Origin: Pseudomonadota bacterium | GTDB lineage: Bacteria; Desulfobacterota; SM23-61 | Assembly (NCBI GenBank): GCA_018819135.1 | Contig: JAHJQK010000144.1 | Location: 1 to 62,441 of the forward strand | Reading direction: 5' to 3' | DNA length: 62,441 bases | Shown: piece after piece, positions 15,162 through 23,008 of the stretch | How the letters are laid out: the number at the start of each line of letters is the position of its first letter | Position numbering within the stretch: the stretch's first letter is position 1 | The notes under the pieces: generated by a model | Database searches by the model: none | What the model saw: the letters and a program-made list of their open reading frames with translations, nothing else | Told to the model about the DNA's origin: nothing | Program-made: the position numbers and the translations under genes

Positions 15162-16400
15162 TTATCCCGTCAGCATCAAAAAATCTGCTGCCGGGATTTT
15201 AAAGCAATTTCCAGGGAAAGCTCCTGCCCTTTCATGACGGGGGGAAATTTGATAGAAGGGAACTCCCAATTTCCCCGCAAAAAATTTCCCCGATGGGCTG
15301 ACCGCCTCATCCCTTTCCTTGGCTTCAAACAGCGCCACGGGGCGATTATCTTTTATCAATACGAAATCCACCTCCCTCTTTTCCTTATCCCGGATATACA
15401 TCAACTCAAAAAAGCCCAGGCCCGTCTCCGAAAACCGGGCGCTCATCCTAAGGAGAGTTACCGCCAACATATTCTCAAAGCGCTTTCCGGGATCTTCCAA
15501 AAAAGACCAGTCGAAAAAGAACAGTTTTTTCTCTTTTTTTATCGAACGCAAGATATTGCGATGCCAGGGACGAATGGTAAAAATCAAATAAAGCTTGCTT
15601 AATATTTCAATCCAGGTGGTTATGGTTCCATGATGATACCCCAAATCCTCCCTCAGGGAATTGATGCTCAAGGGGGCGCCTACTTTCGAGGGGAGTATTT
15701 CAATTAAATGCTCCAATCCTTTCAGCTCGGAGACACGAGAAAGATCCCGCACATCTTCTTTGGTCAACAGGGTTTTGTATTCCTCATGCCACCTGCGGTG
15801 GAACCGGGGGGATCCCTTCAGAAAAGGCTCCGGAAAGCCACCGAAGGCGTAGAGGAGGTCAAATTTTTCCTCCGTCTTATCACGATGCGCCTTTTCGGCG
15901 AAGCGAGTCAGGGTTTCGCCGCTGGAAAAAGGGGAATCTTCATTCAGGACAAAAGAAAATACCCCCGTGGCCTCGGGAAGAGAAAGGGGAAACATCTGGA
16001 AGGAAAAGTATCGCCCCACGAGGGAATCCCCGGATTTTCGATAAACCCCAAGCCTGGCGCTGCCTGTCACGAGTAACCGTATTTTTCCTCTGGCGGGGTC
16101 GTGAACCCCTTTAAGGATATTCTTCCAGTTCTTATGCTTATGGATCTCATCGAACACCATCGGGACCGGCTTTCCCTGAAATCTGGAAAGGATGATATTG
16201 TTGAAATACAGGGGATTCCGATGGTATTCGCTCCTGACGATGGGATCATCCCAGTCAAAATAAGTCCCTTCGACTCCCATCGAAGCGAGCCAATTCAAGG
16301 CAAAGGTCGTTTTGCCCACCTGGCGGGGACCCGAAAGAAATATCATTTTCCCCTCGGTGATTTCAGGGTCAAAGATATAATGTCCCACGAGTCTTTCCAT
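15162..16400 (-). CDS. AAA_14/DUF4143 ATPase
   Basis: 412 residues, normal for the family. Walker A is SGPRQVGKTTFAL near residue 24; Walker B is PMVFDEIHKH near 82; an LVTGSAR sensor-1-like segment follows. The C-terminal DUF4143 domain (~200-340) begins DVRDLSRVSELKGLEHLIEI and is followed by the nuclease-like end with EVDFV and LFEAK. Such proteins are widespread in bacteria and archaea with poorly known function, probably in DNA handling or membrane-linked ATP use. The ribosome binding site is poor. A possible -35 TTGACA lies about 30 bases upstream. Confidence 0.85.
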   Translation of the reverse strand: MERLVGHYIFDPEITEGKMIFLSGPRQVGKTTFALNWLASMGVEGTYFDWDDPIVRSEYHRNPLYFNNIILSRFQGKPVPMVFDEIHKHKNWKNILKGVHDPARGKIRLLVTGSARLGVYRKSGDSLVGRYFSFQMFPLSLPEATGVFSFVLNEDSPFSSGETLTRFAEKAHRDKTEEKFDLLYAFGGFPEPFLKGSPRFHRRWHEEYKTLLTKEDVRDLSRVSELKGLEHLIEILPSKVGAPLSINSLREDLGYHHGTITTWIEILSKLYLIFTIRPWHRNILRSIKKEKKLFFFDWSFLEDPGKRFENMLAVTLLRMSARFSETGLGFFELMYIRDKEKREVDFVLIKDNRPVALFEAKERDEAVSPSGKFFAGKLGVPFYQISPRHERAGAFPGNCFKIPAADFLMLTG

Positions 16401-16564
16401 GTCGACTTTTTTACATATCTATGGAAAATTGTCAAGACTTTTTTCCAGGATCGTGGAAAAGGGTCGACATTTATATGAAGAGGTTGGAATTTGGCCATGG
16501 ATGAGATTCAGGGAACACCACTAATCGTCGGAAGGCAATCGGTGGGGATATGAAGAAAAGTTGT

Positions 16565-16649
16565 TGGTGCGAGAGAGGGGAGTCGAACCCCTACGGGTTA
16601 CCCCACTGGATCCTAAGTCCAGCGCGTCTGCCAGTTCCGCCACTCTCGC
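16565..16649 (-). tRNA. tRNA-Leu (UAG anticodon)
   Basis: On the minus strand the acceptor arms GCGAGAG and CTCTCGC pair, followed by an A discriminator and an encoded CCA. The anticodon loop CTTAGGA gives UAG. The T arm carries GGTTCGACTCC, and a long variable arm typical of tRNA-Leu is present. The length is 85 with CCA. Confidence 0.95.
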
Positions 16650-16668
16650 ATGGACCAAATGGGACGCT

Positions 16669-16842
16669 GATTTACGCAGATGAACGCAGATAAATAATGT
16701 AATTAGTATATCACAAATTCTTTCGGTGGATTCCTTTTCTTTATAAGAAATTCCTTTTTGAACAAGGATGTGCACAAATTATCAGGACATCTAAAAATAT
16801 AATTATCCGGGGTTATCTGCGTAAATCTGCGTCCCCTTAAAT
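16669..16842. repeat. Dispersed repeat family A (CGCAGATT type)
   Basis: Outer inverted segments GATTTACGCAGATGAACGC (left) and TTATCTGCGTAAATCTGCGT (right) enclose an AT-rich middle. Other family members lie at 31331, 34731, 39752, 56038, 59757 and 60548. Confidence 0.7.
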
Positions 16843-16985
16843 TGAATAATCTTTTTGAGATAAGTGTTCTCGCGTTTCAATCGCTTGCGGTCATACCCTT
16901 TTTTGCCCTTGGGGGTCGAATGGAACCGGGAGGGCTTGGGTGTGGGGATTCTGACTTTCAATTTGGGCTTGGCTTTTGCCGGCAT
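16803..16985 (-). CDS. Small basic hypothetical protein
   Basis: 60 residues, very rich in Lys, Arg and Pro (KVRIPTPKPSRFHSTPKGKK). It starts seven bases after the stop of the Rho-N-like gene, so the two probably share a transcript. The last dozen residues are read through repeat family A, suggesting the natural C-terminus was changed by a repeat insertion. It may bind nucleic acid, judged only from its charge. Confidence 0.5.
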   Translation of the reverse strand: MPAKAKPKLKVRIPTPKPSRFHSTPKGKKGYDRKRLKRENTYLKKIIQFKGTQIYADNPG

Positions 16986-16991
16986 CGTTCG

Positions 16992-17318
16992 TCAAACCGC
17001 TTTCTTGGTCAGGCGTTTTAGTTTTTTTAATTTCTTCCTGACTTTGGCTAGAGCATTTTGGTTATTTTCTTGGAGGAATTTTTCCCGCTCGGTTTTCAGC
17101 AAACGAATTTGTTTTTTCAATTCTTTTTTATCAATTTTAACCTTTACAACCTTCTTTTTTTTCTTCGCTTCTTTTACGACCTCGCCTCGGGCTTTATGAA
17201 TGGCCAGGAGGAGCTCTTCTTTCTTCATGGCGTGCACGCCCGTGATGTCGGTGTAATTTTGAAGAATAAATTCCCTCAACTCTGTAGCCGTCATCTTCTC
17301 CAGATCTTTTTTTTCCAT
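16992..17318 (-). CDS. Rho-N-domain-like basic protein
   Basis: 108 residues from ATG 17318, chosen because AAGGAGG lies eight bases upstream; an earlier ATG at 17342 has no such site. Residues 1-45 (MTATELREFILQNYTDITG then KKEELLLAIHKA) resemble the Rho N-terminal SAP-like domain. The rest is a Lys-rich coiled coil with KLKKLKRLTKK at the end. No Rho ATPase is present. Probable small nucleic-acid-binding protein, paired with the small basic protein downstream. Function unknown. Confidence 0.65.
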   Translation of the reverse strand: MEKKDLEKMTATELREFILQNYTDITGVHAMKKEELLLAIHKARGEVVKEAKKKKKVVKVKIDKKELKKQIRLLKTEREKFLQENNQNALAKVRKKLKKLKRLTKKAV

Positions 17319-17523
17319 TGATGGTGCCTCCTTTGTGAACAATTCCCACAGTTATCCGCATCACCTGCGATTTTTTTATCTGAATTTCACGGTTTTGTCA
17401 ATTCGAAAGTCTCTTAAAAAGAGTTCGAGGGGTAAAAAGAAAATTATCTTGCCCCTTTCTGAAAAATCAGTATTATAGGGCCAGTATAAAAAAAGATCGA
17501 TTATTTTCCAGGAGGGTAAGTCG

Positions 17524-17724
17524 ATGTTAAAATGGGAGTATATGGTCAGGAAAACGGATTTCAAATCATTAACCCAGGCTTCTTTTTTGGAATTGGAAAG
17601 GATGAGGCTGACTGAGCATGGAGAAGAAGGGTGGGAATTAATCTCTGCGGTTCCTTCCCAGAAGGGGGAGGCGCTCATTATGTTCTTAAAACGGCCTCTG
17701 GAAGAGACCGCGGCTAAGACCTGA
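17524..17724 (+). CDS. DUF4177-like small protein
   Basis: 66 residues. The start WEYMV and the end of the core, LTEHGEEGWELISAVP, match the short DUF4177 family. AGGAGGG precedes ATG 17524. Soluble; function unknown in the family. Confidence 0.75.
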   Translation: MLKWEYMVRKTDFKSLTQASFLELERMRLTEHGEEGWELISAVPSQKGEALIMFLKRPLEETAAKT

Positions 17725-18076
17725 GGCTGCAAAAGGAAAAGTAAATTTCAGCAGATAAGGGTAACAACCCGATTCCTGGCTCGCTAATTTTTTACCTGTC
17801 AAACAGTTGACTATTGAGTCATTGCTTGACAGGAAATTTCTTCAGGATTGAATTTTTTTATAGCCGAGGAATGTAAATGAAATCGTATAATTATTCACAA
17901 ATTGGGCGTTGTTTCTTTGTTGGCATGCTCATTGCTTCTAAAATCATAAAAGTTGAAGGGTTATTTTGGATAAAAGCAATGTCTACCAGGCAATTTAACA
18001 ACGCTTATAATGCCAAATCAAAAAAATAGTTATAAATATCAATTAATTGCCTATTTTATGAGGAAGTCATTGTTAA
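17725..18076. other. AT-rich control region before the GAF-PilZ gene
   Basis: About 350 bases without a gene. It holds a sigma-54-like promoter at 17920-17937 and an unassigned TTGACA near 17826. Confidence 0.5.
17920..17937 (+). promoter_or_regulatory. Sigma-54-type promoter
   Basis: TGGCATGCTCATTGCT (17921-17936) agrees with the -24/-12 consensus TGGCAYRN4TTGCW at every defined base. It lies about 140 bases before ATG 18077, leaving a long 5' leader. No enhancer-binding protein is encoded nearby. Confidence 0.6.
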
Positions 18077-19222
18077 ATGTTATTTAAGAGTATTTTTGGA
18101 CAATCCTCCGGGGGGGGAGACATAAACAATGGCGGTGATGAAGGGATGGGTTTGAGGCCTGAAATCAAGGCCCTGGCCCAGATCAGTGCGGATATCAACG
18201 CTCAAAAGGAATTGGACCTAATCCTGGAAATGGTCGCCCGAGAATCCCTAACCTCCCTACAAGCCCACCGCTCTACCATCTTCATCACGGATGAAAAGAC
18301 CAACGGCGTTCTGAAGACCCAATTTACCTTTGCTTCCGATCCGTTAAACGAACAGGTTGGCCTTTTTGAGGAAAAAGAGGTAACGCGGAAAGTCCTCAAG
18401 CAAAAGAAACCTTTCTGGCTCAAGGAACCAAAGGATTTTTCCGAGTTTTTTAAATACGAGGCACGGGAACGAAAGATTACTTCACTGATCAGTATCCCTC
18501 TTATGCTCCAAGGCAAAGCGACCGGAACCATCAGCGTAGTTGTTATCAACGGCGGGAAGAAGTTCGACAAGGGAAGCTTACAATTACTTTCTATCTTTGC
18601 CAACCAAATTTCCATGGCCATGGAAAATGCTTATTTGCGCCAAGAGATCCACAAAGGAATCAATTTTCGCAAAGATTATGAACTAGACGATATTTTAGTG
18701 CAATTGCAAAGACTTTCGGAAGGAGAGCAGCGGCGTATCGAAGAACATATTGGAAGCTTGTTTAAGACGGAAAAAACCGATGATAAAAAATCAGTAGAAC
18801 CTCCTGTAGAAGAAAAAGTTGATAAAATAGACGGGTCTGTTGCCCTGACCGGGGAATTGGGGATTGATCGCCAGCAAGGAGAGCCAGTGGACGAAATATT
18901 GAGGGTGGCGATTGAGGACGGATCTTTGAGCATGGCCGATGACCTGATTGGCGGAGGCGTATTTATAAGGACGCCCAACCCGCTGGATCTGGGAGATCAA
19001 TTTCCCATGAAGCTCTATTTATCCCCTGGGGAGGTGCCGATCGAAGTCACTTGCAAAGTTATCTGGTCGAATAAATATGGGCATGAAACCAAGGACTTGC
19101 GCCGGGGTATGGGCGTGAAGTTCGTAAACCTCGATCCCGAGGTTCAGAAGCGCATCGAAGAATCCCTGCAGGCCCAGAAACTCAAATGGAATGAAGCTCC
19201 GGCCATGGAAAAATCGGCCTAG
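18077..19222 (+). CDS. GAF and PilZ-like domain signalling protein
   Basis: 381 residues. A GAF domain spans roughly 30-185 (ISADINAQKELDLILEMVAR to FANQISMAMENAYLR). A charged coiled-coil linker with many Glu and Lys follows. The C-terminal ~110 residues form a PilZ-like domain of the TIGR02266 type (GGGVFIRTPNPLDLGDQF, RRGMGVKFVNL). A classical RxxxR c-di-GMP motif is not obvious. Soluble. Predicted role: couple a small-molecule or redox signal to surface behaviour. It is monocistronic, behind a sigma-54-like promoter. Confidence 0.8.
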   Translation: MLFKSIFGQSSGGGDINNGGDEGMGLRPEIKALAQISADINAQKELDLILEMVARESLTSLQAHRSTIFITDEKTNGVLKTQFTFASDPLNEQVGLFEEKEVTRKVLKQKKPFWLKEPKDFSEFFKYEARERKITSLISIPLMLQGKATGTISVVVINGGKKFDKGSLQLLSIFANQISMAMENAYLRQEIHKGINFRKDYELDDILVQLQRLSEGEQRRIEEHIGSLFKTEKTDDKKSVEPPVEEKVDKIDGSVALTGELGIDRQQGEPVDEILRVAIEDGSLSMADDLIGGGVFIRTPNPLDLGDQFPMKLYLSPGEVPIEVTCKVIWSNKYGHETKDLRRGMGVKFVNLDPEVQKRIEESLQAQKLKWNEAPAMEKSA

Positions 19223-19264
19223 ACCGGCCCGGGGAAAAATATTCTAAAATAGTCAATTTTTTTC

Positions 19265-19292
19265 TTGACAAGCAATTATCCTTTATGATAAA
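19265..19292 (+). promoter_or_regulatory. Sigma-70-type promoter of the aro operon
   Basis: TTGACA at 19265-19270, a 16-base spacer and GATAAA at 19287-19292. It lies about 40 bases before the leader peptide, as expected for an attenuated operon. Confidence 0.5.
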
Positions 19293-19330
19293 AAGAAAAA
19301 TACGCAAATACGATACACGTTAGACCGGGA

Positions 19331-19426
19331 ATGAAAATGAATCAGCGATGCAAATTTGAATTTATTGGCGGGTATTATTTTGGGTGGTTTTATTACGCCG
19401 GGGTCTACCCGCCGCCTGGAAGCTGA
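19331..19426 (+). CDS. Aromatic-rich leader peptide of the aro operon
   Basis: A 31-codon frame, ATG 19331 to TGA 19426 (an alternative ATG is at 19337; GGGA precedes the first). Ten of 31 residues are aromatic: four Phe, five Tyr and one Trp, packed in FEFIGGYYFGWFYYAGVY. The TAC at 19406 is the last aromatic codon. The peptide overlaps hairpin segments 1 and 2 of the attenuator and ends 24 bases before the terminator stem. This is the layout of ribosome-mediated attenuation sensing charged tRNA-Phe, -Tyr and -Trp, and the first structural gene downstream starts aromatic biosynthesis. No such leader is known to me for this archaeal-type aro gene order. Confidence 0.8.
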   Translation: MKMNQRCKFEFIGGYYFGWFYYAGVYPPPGS

Positions 19427-19490
19427 TCGATATATTCATTGATTGATCAGGGCCGTGGGTAGACAAAGCGCTACCCACGGCCTTTTTATT
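19367..19490 (+). promoter_or_regulatory. Attenuator of the aro operon
   Basis: Four segments can be read. Segment 1, GGCGGGTA (19367-19374), pairs perfectly with segment 2, TACCCGCC (19406-19413). Segment 2 can instead pair with segment 3: CTACCC (19405-19410) with GGGTAG (19457-19462), extended by a wobble and one more pair. Segment 3 (19451-19462) pairs perfectly with segment 4 (19471-19482), followed by TTTTTATTTT. A ribosome stalled on the Tyr/Phe/Trp codons covers segment 1, freeing 2 to block the terminator. A ribosome reaching the stop covers 2 and allows termination. Confidence 0.75.
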
Positions 19491-19492
19491 TT
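19451..19492 (+). terminator. Terminator of the aro attenuator
   Basis: A perfect 12-bp stem, GGCCGTGGGTAG with CTACCCACGGCC, an 8-base loop and then TTTTTATTTT. Confidence 0.9.
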
Positions 19493-19493
19493 G

Positions 19494-19527
19494 AGCCGTG
19501 GGATTTCTTCTCACGGCTTTTTTATTT
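19494..19527 (+). terminator. Second, tandem terminator
   Basis: AGCCGTG (19494-19500) pairs with CACGGCT (19512-19518), followed by TTTTTATTTT. The arm resembles the first terminator and may be its duplicate. A transcript must pass both to reach the aro genes, unless another promoter lies between. Confidence 0.65.
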
Positions 19528-19537
19528 TAAAAAAATT

Positions 19538-19634
19538 TCACCGCAGAGCACGCAGAAATTCGCTAAGCGCTTAGCGCTATGCGCATAGCGAGTTCAATAT
19601 TCTATTTTCAGAGCGGCGCTCTCTGCGGTGAGTG
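19538..19634. repeat. Dispersed repeat family B
   Basis: Ends CACCGCAGAG and CTCTGCGGTG are inverted; inside is a palindromic AAGCGCTTAGCGCTATGCGC stretch. A related copy lies at 27299-27393, and part of one at about 56080-56112. Confidence 0.65.
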
Positions 19635-19666
19635 ATTTTTGAAAAAAAGAAAAAAGGAGGAGGGAG

Positions 19667-20461
19667 ATGGTAGGAAAAAGAATAAGGATGGAAAGAATCA
19701 TGGATCGCGGTTCGGGGAAGACGGTGATCGTACCCATGGACCATGGCGTGACTCTCGGTCCCATGGTCGGCTTGACCGACATGCGTAAAACCATTAACGC
19801 CGTGGCCACGGGAGGGGCCAACGCCATTGTGATTCACAAAGGTCTGGTGGAGGCCGGGCACCGCCGCAGCGGCAAAGACGTGGGTTTGATCATTCACCTT
19901 TCGGCGAGTACCTGCGTGGCCCCCGATCCCAACTGCAAGGTTCTGGTGTGCGGCGTGGAAGAGGCCATTAAACTGGGGGCGGATGCAATCTCCATTCATG
20001 TGAACATCGGGGCGGAAGATGAAAAATCCATGCTGCAAGACTTCGGGCGAGTCGCCCGGGAGGCTTTGGAATGGGGAATGCCCCTTCTGGCCATGATGTA
20101 CATGCGGGGCCCGAAAGTGAAGAACGGGTACGATGTGGGTGTGGTCAAACATGCGGCCCGCGTGGGGGCGGAGCTGGGAGCCGACATTGTGAAAGTACCT
20201 TACACCGGCTCACCGGAGAGTTTCCAGGAGGTGGTGGAGGGATGTTTCGTCCCCGTAGTCATTGCCGGAGGGGAGAAGATGGAAACGGACCGGGAAATCC
20301 TGGAAATGGTCAAAGGTTCCGTGCAGGCTGGTGGTGCGGGCGTTTCCATCGGGAGGAATGCTTTCCAACATCGGACCCCGGAGAAAATTATCCACGCCAT
20401 CACCAAATTGGTGCACAGCGACGTATCGGTCGAAGACGGGCTGAAAGAGCTGGCGGCTTGA
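19667..20461 (+). CDS. 2-amino-3,7-dideoxy-D-threo-hept-6-ulosonate synthase
   Basis: 264 residues, class I aldolase fold of the MJ0400/AroA' type. It makes the shikimate-pathway precursor ADH from aspartate semialdehyde and a deoxy-ketohexose phosphate, replacing DAHP synthase. Seen: [12 protein letters not shown] at the start, [24 protein letters not shown] and the Schiff-base Lys in [21 protein letters not shown] precedes ATG 19667. The gene directly downstream is the matching dehydroquinate synthase II, which settles the role over plain fructose-bisphosphate aldolase. It is the first gene of the aro operon and lies behind the Phe/Tyr/Trp attenuator. Confidence 0.9.
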   Translation: MVGKRIRMERIMDRGSGKTVIVPMDHGVTLGPMVGLTDMRKTINAVATGGANAIVIHKGLVEAGHRRSGKDVGLIIHLSASTCVAPDPNCKVLVCGVEEAIKLGADAISIHVNIGAEDEKSMLQDFGRVAREALEWGMPLLAMMYMRGPKVKNGYDVGVVKHAARVGAELGADIVKVPYTGSPESFQEVVEGCFVPVVIAGGEKMETDREILEMVKGSVQAGGAGVSIGRNAFQHRTPEKIIHAITKLVHSDVSVEDGLKELAA

Positions 20462-20473
20462 GCCCGGGGGAAG

Positions 20474-21478
20474 ATGGGTGAGAAAATGAAACAGGTATGG
20501 GTGAAGGTAATTCCTTGGGCCGCAGAATTAGCCCAAGCCGCGATGGAGAGTGGAGCGGACGCTCTCTGGATTGAGGCCGGTATTCGCTCGGAAGTGAAAA
20601 AGATGGGCCTCATCCCTACCGTGGCCGAAGACGGGGATTATGTGCTGGGGCGGGATGTGGTGGAAAAAGAGGTTCTGGAGAAAAAAGATGAAGAAGAGAT
20701 CGTCAATTTGAGCTTCTCCAGGAAAGTGGTCGTGAAGGGAAAAGACTGGACGATCATCCCCCTGGAAAATTTGTTAAGCCGGGCCGGCAATATTTTTGTC
20801 GAGATTGCCGATCTCCAAGAAGGACAAACGGCCTTTTCCATTCTGGAAAAAGGTGTGGATGGGGTTGTGCTCAATCACTCCGATCCCCAAAAAGTCCGTC
20901 AAATCATCCGCCAGCTTAGAGCAGAGAACGAACGGTTCCAACTCTGGCCTGCCCGGGTCAAAAGCATTGAACCGCTGGGTCTGGGAGACCGGGTCTGTGT
21001 GGATACTTGCTCTTCGATGGTGCCGGGAGAAGGCATGTTGGTGGGCAACAGTAGCCAGGCCCTTTTTCTGGTCCATGCGGAGAGCGTGGAAAATCCTTTC
21101 GTAAATCCCAGGCCTTTCCGCGTCAACGCCGGGCCGGTGCACGCTTATGTTCGCCTGGCCAACGGGCAAACAAAATATCTTTCTGAGATTCGCGCGGGGG
21201 ATCAGGTTCTGGTAGTGAATTTTGAAGGTAAAAGTTATCCTGCCGTAGTGGGAAGGGCCAAGGTGGAACGGCGTCCCCTGGTGCTGGTGGAGGCTGAGGA
21301 AAAAGGGCAGAGGATTTCCGCCATCCTGCAGAATGCCGAAACCATCCGGCTCACCCAGCCTGGGGGGAAGGCTATTTCGCTGGTTGATTTGCAAGAGGGA
21401 AGCGAAGTTCTGGTATACCGGGAAGGAGCGGCAAGACACTTCGGGGTCCGGATTGATGAAACAATTTGCGAGAGATAG
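20474..21478 (+). CDS. 3-dehydroquinate synthase II (AroB' type)
   Basis: 334 residues, the archaeal-type enzyme that oxidatively deaminates and cyclises ADH to 3-dehydroquinate, unrelated to classical AroB. Family features: the N-terminal VWVKVIPW, GADALWIEAG, then WPARVKSIEPLGLGDRVCVD, and the MLVGNSSQALFLVHAES segment followed by NPRPFRVNAGPVHAYV. It ends in a beta-rich domain. Start 20474 or the in-frame ATG 20486 are both possible; GGGTGAG precedes the latter. The gap to the upstream gene is 12 bases. The end overlaps aroD by 23 bases. Confidence 0.9.
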   Translation: MGEKMKQVWVKVIPWAAELAQAAMESGADALWIEAGIRSEVKKMGLIPTVAEDGDYVLGRDVVEKEVLEKKDEEEIVNLSFSRKVVVKGKDWTIIPLENLLSRAGNIFVEIADLQEGQTAFSILEKGVDGVVLNHSDPQKVRQIIRQLRAENERFQLWPARVKSIEPLGLGDRVCVDTCSSMVPGEGMLVGNSSQALFLVHAESVENPFVNPRPFRVNAGPVHAYVRLANGQTKYLSEIRAGDQVLVVNFEGKSYPAVVGRAKVERRPLVLVEAEEKGQRISAILQNAETIRLTQPGGKAISLVDLQEGSEVLVYREGAARHFGVRIDETICER

Positions 21479-22154
21479 AACCCCCGGAAAAATCTGCCTG
21501 CCCATTGTCGAGACAACCGTGGAGAAGGCTATCCGGGCGATGGCCAGGGCCAGGCGGCTGGCTGACCTTGTTGAGCTTCGGGTGGATTATATGAAAAATC
21601 CGGGATTGGAACTTCTTTTAAACCGACGAGAGATACCCTGCATCATTACCAACCGCCGGAGGGAAGAAGGAGGCAGGTACAGAGGGGATGAAAAGAGTCG
21701 GCTGGCCATTTTGCGGCAGGCAATCCATTTGGGTTTTGACTTCGTGGACGTAGAGATGGAAAGCGGGAAATCCGCTATTTTTGAACTAATGGAAAATAAT
21801 TTAAAAACACGGTTGATCCTATCCTGTCATGACTTTAAAAAAACCCCGCCCTTAAAGGATCTGCGTAGTCTCTGCCGGCGTATGATTCGATATGGGGCGG
21901 ACGTAATAAAGATCGTTACCCTTGCTCAATCCTGGGAAGACAACCTGAAAGTTTTATCCCTCATCCCTTACGCCTTAGAAAGGAAAAAGAAAGTTGTGGC
22001 TTTATGCATGGGTGAAAAAGGGAAGATGAGCCGGATCTTTGCGCCCCTGATGGGAGGGGCCTGGACGTATGCTTCCTTAGACAAGAATCGAACTTCCGCT
22101 CCCGGGCAGTTAACCGCTTGGGAACTGAAAGCAATCTGGGGTAGGTTAAGATGA
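21456..22154 (+). CDS. aroD: 3-dehydroquinate dehydratase, type I
   Basis: 232 residues. Dehydrates 3-dehydroquinate to 3-dehydroshikimate through a Schiff base. Motifs: LVELRVDYM, CIITNRRREEGG, SCHDFKKTP with the catalytic His, and ADVIKIVTLA with the Schiff-base Lys; the flap region reads GEKGKMSR. ATG 21456 lies inside the end of the upstream gene and matches the usual N-terminus of the family (ICLPIVETT follows). The frame is open further upstream but there overlaps the synthase. It overlaps aroE by four bases (ATGA), so translation is coupled. Confidence 0.9.
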   Translation: MKQFARDRTPGKICLPIVETTVEKAIRAMARARRLADLVELRVDYMKNPGLELLLNRREIPCIITNRRREEGGRYRGDEKSRLAILRQAIHLGFDFVDVEMESGKSAIFELMENNLKTRLILSCHDFKKTPPLKDLRSLCRRMIRYGADVIKIVTLAQSWEDNLKVLSLIPYALERKKKVVALCMGEKGKMSRIFAPLMGGAWTYASLDKNRTSAPGQLTAWELKAIWGRLR

Positions 22155-22960
22155 TCAATGCCCAGACCCAACTCTACGGAATCATCGGCAACCCCGTGCG
22201 GCATAGCCTGAGCCCGATCATCCATAACGGGGCATTCCGGAGGATGGGGTTGAATGCGGCTTATCTGGCCTTTGAAGTCGAAAATCTTGCCGCAGCAATA
22301 AGCGGGATCAGGGGGCTAGGAATTCGAGGGGTGAGTGTGACGATTCCCTTTAAGACCGCCATCATCCCTTTTCTGGATCAGCTGGAGGAGGTGGCCGGAA
22401 AGATCCAGGCGGTGAATACAATTTGCCATGAGGGAGGAAAGCTGATTGGCCACAACACGGACTGGCGCGGAGCAGTGGAAGCTCTAGAGGAAAAAATTGA
22501 ACTGCGGGAGAAAAAGGTTCTCCTTTTGGGAGCCGGGGGAGCGGCCCGGGCCATTGCTTTTGGTCTGCAAGAGCGGGGCTGTCAGGTTTTTATTGCTAAC
22601 CGCTCGCTGGAAAAAGGGCGAAAACTAGCCGCAACCATGGGGTTTGCCTGCCTTCCTTTGGCGGCAATCAAGGGGCTGGACGTCCAGGTGATCATCAATG
22701 CTACATCAGTAGGTATGCACCCGCAGGATTCAGAAAGTCCTTGGCCTAAGGAACTTTTAAAAGAAGGGATCGTGGTGATGGATATTGTCTACCAACCCGT
22801 GCGGACGAAGTTTCTCCATGAGGCTGAAGAGCGAGGCTGCCGGACGATCGATGGCTTAGAAATGCTTGCCCGGCAAGGGGCTGCGCAGATAGAGATCTGG
22901 ACGGGGAAGAAGCCGGATATCCGATCCATTAAAGGAGACTTGCAAAGGGCGTTAGAATAA
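22151..22960 (+). CDS. aroE: Shikimate dehydrogenase
   Basis: 269 residues. NADPH-dependent reduction of 3-dehydroshikimate. Substrate site: GIIGNPVRHSLSPIIHN (SxS motif), VTIPFKTAI with the catalytic Lys, and GHNTDWRGAVEAL with the Asn/Asp pair. Nucleotide site: LLLGAGGAARAIAFGL and the NRSLEKGRKLA segment after the second beta strand, whose Arg favours NADP. The C-terminus has GLEMLARQGAAQIEIW. Full length and intact. Confidence 0.95.
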   Translation: MINAQTQLYGIIGNPVRHSLSPIIHNGAFRRMGLNAAYLAFEVENLAAAISGIRGLGIRGVSVTIPFKTAIIPFLDQLEEVAGKIQAVNTICHEGGKLIGHNTDWRGAVEALEEKIELREKKVLLLGAGGAARAIAFGLQERGCQVFIANRSLEKGRKLAATMGFACLPLAAIKGLDVQVIINATSVGMHPQDSESPWPKELLKEGIVVMDIVYQPVRTKFLHEAEERGCRTIDGLEMLARQGAAQIEIWTGKKPDIRSIKGDLQRALE

Positions 22961-23008
22961 GCTTTTAACTAAAAGCTGAGGGCTGATAGCTTCTTTGATG
23001 GAAAAACA

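Noticed and set aside
16521..16775. 84-codon minus-strand frame containing AELADALDLGSSGVTRRGST
   Set aside because: This is the translation of the tRNA-Leu gene at 16565-16649, a well-known artefact.
19667..20461. Fructose-bisphosphate aldolase class I
   Set aside because: The same fold, but the adjacent dehydroquinate synthase II gene and the aro operon fit ADH synthase.
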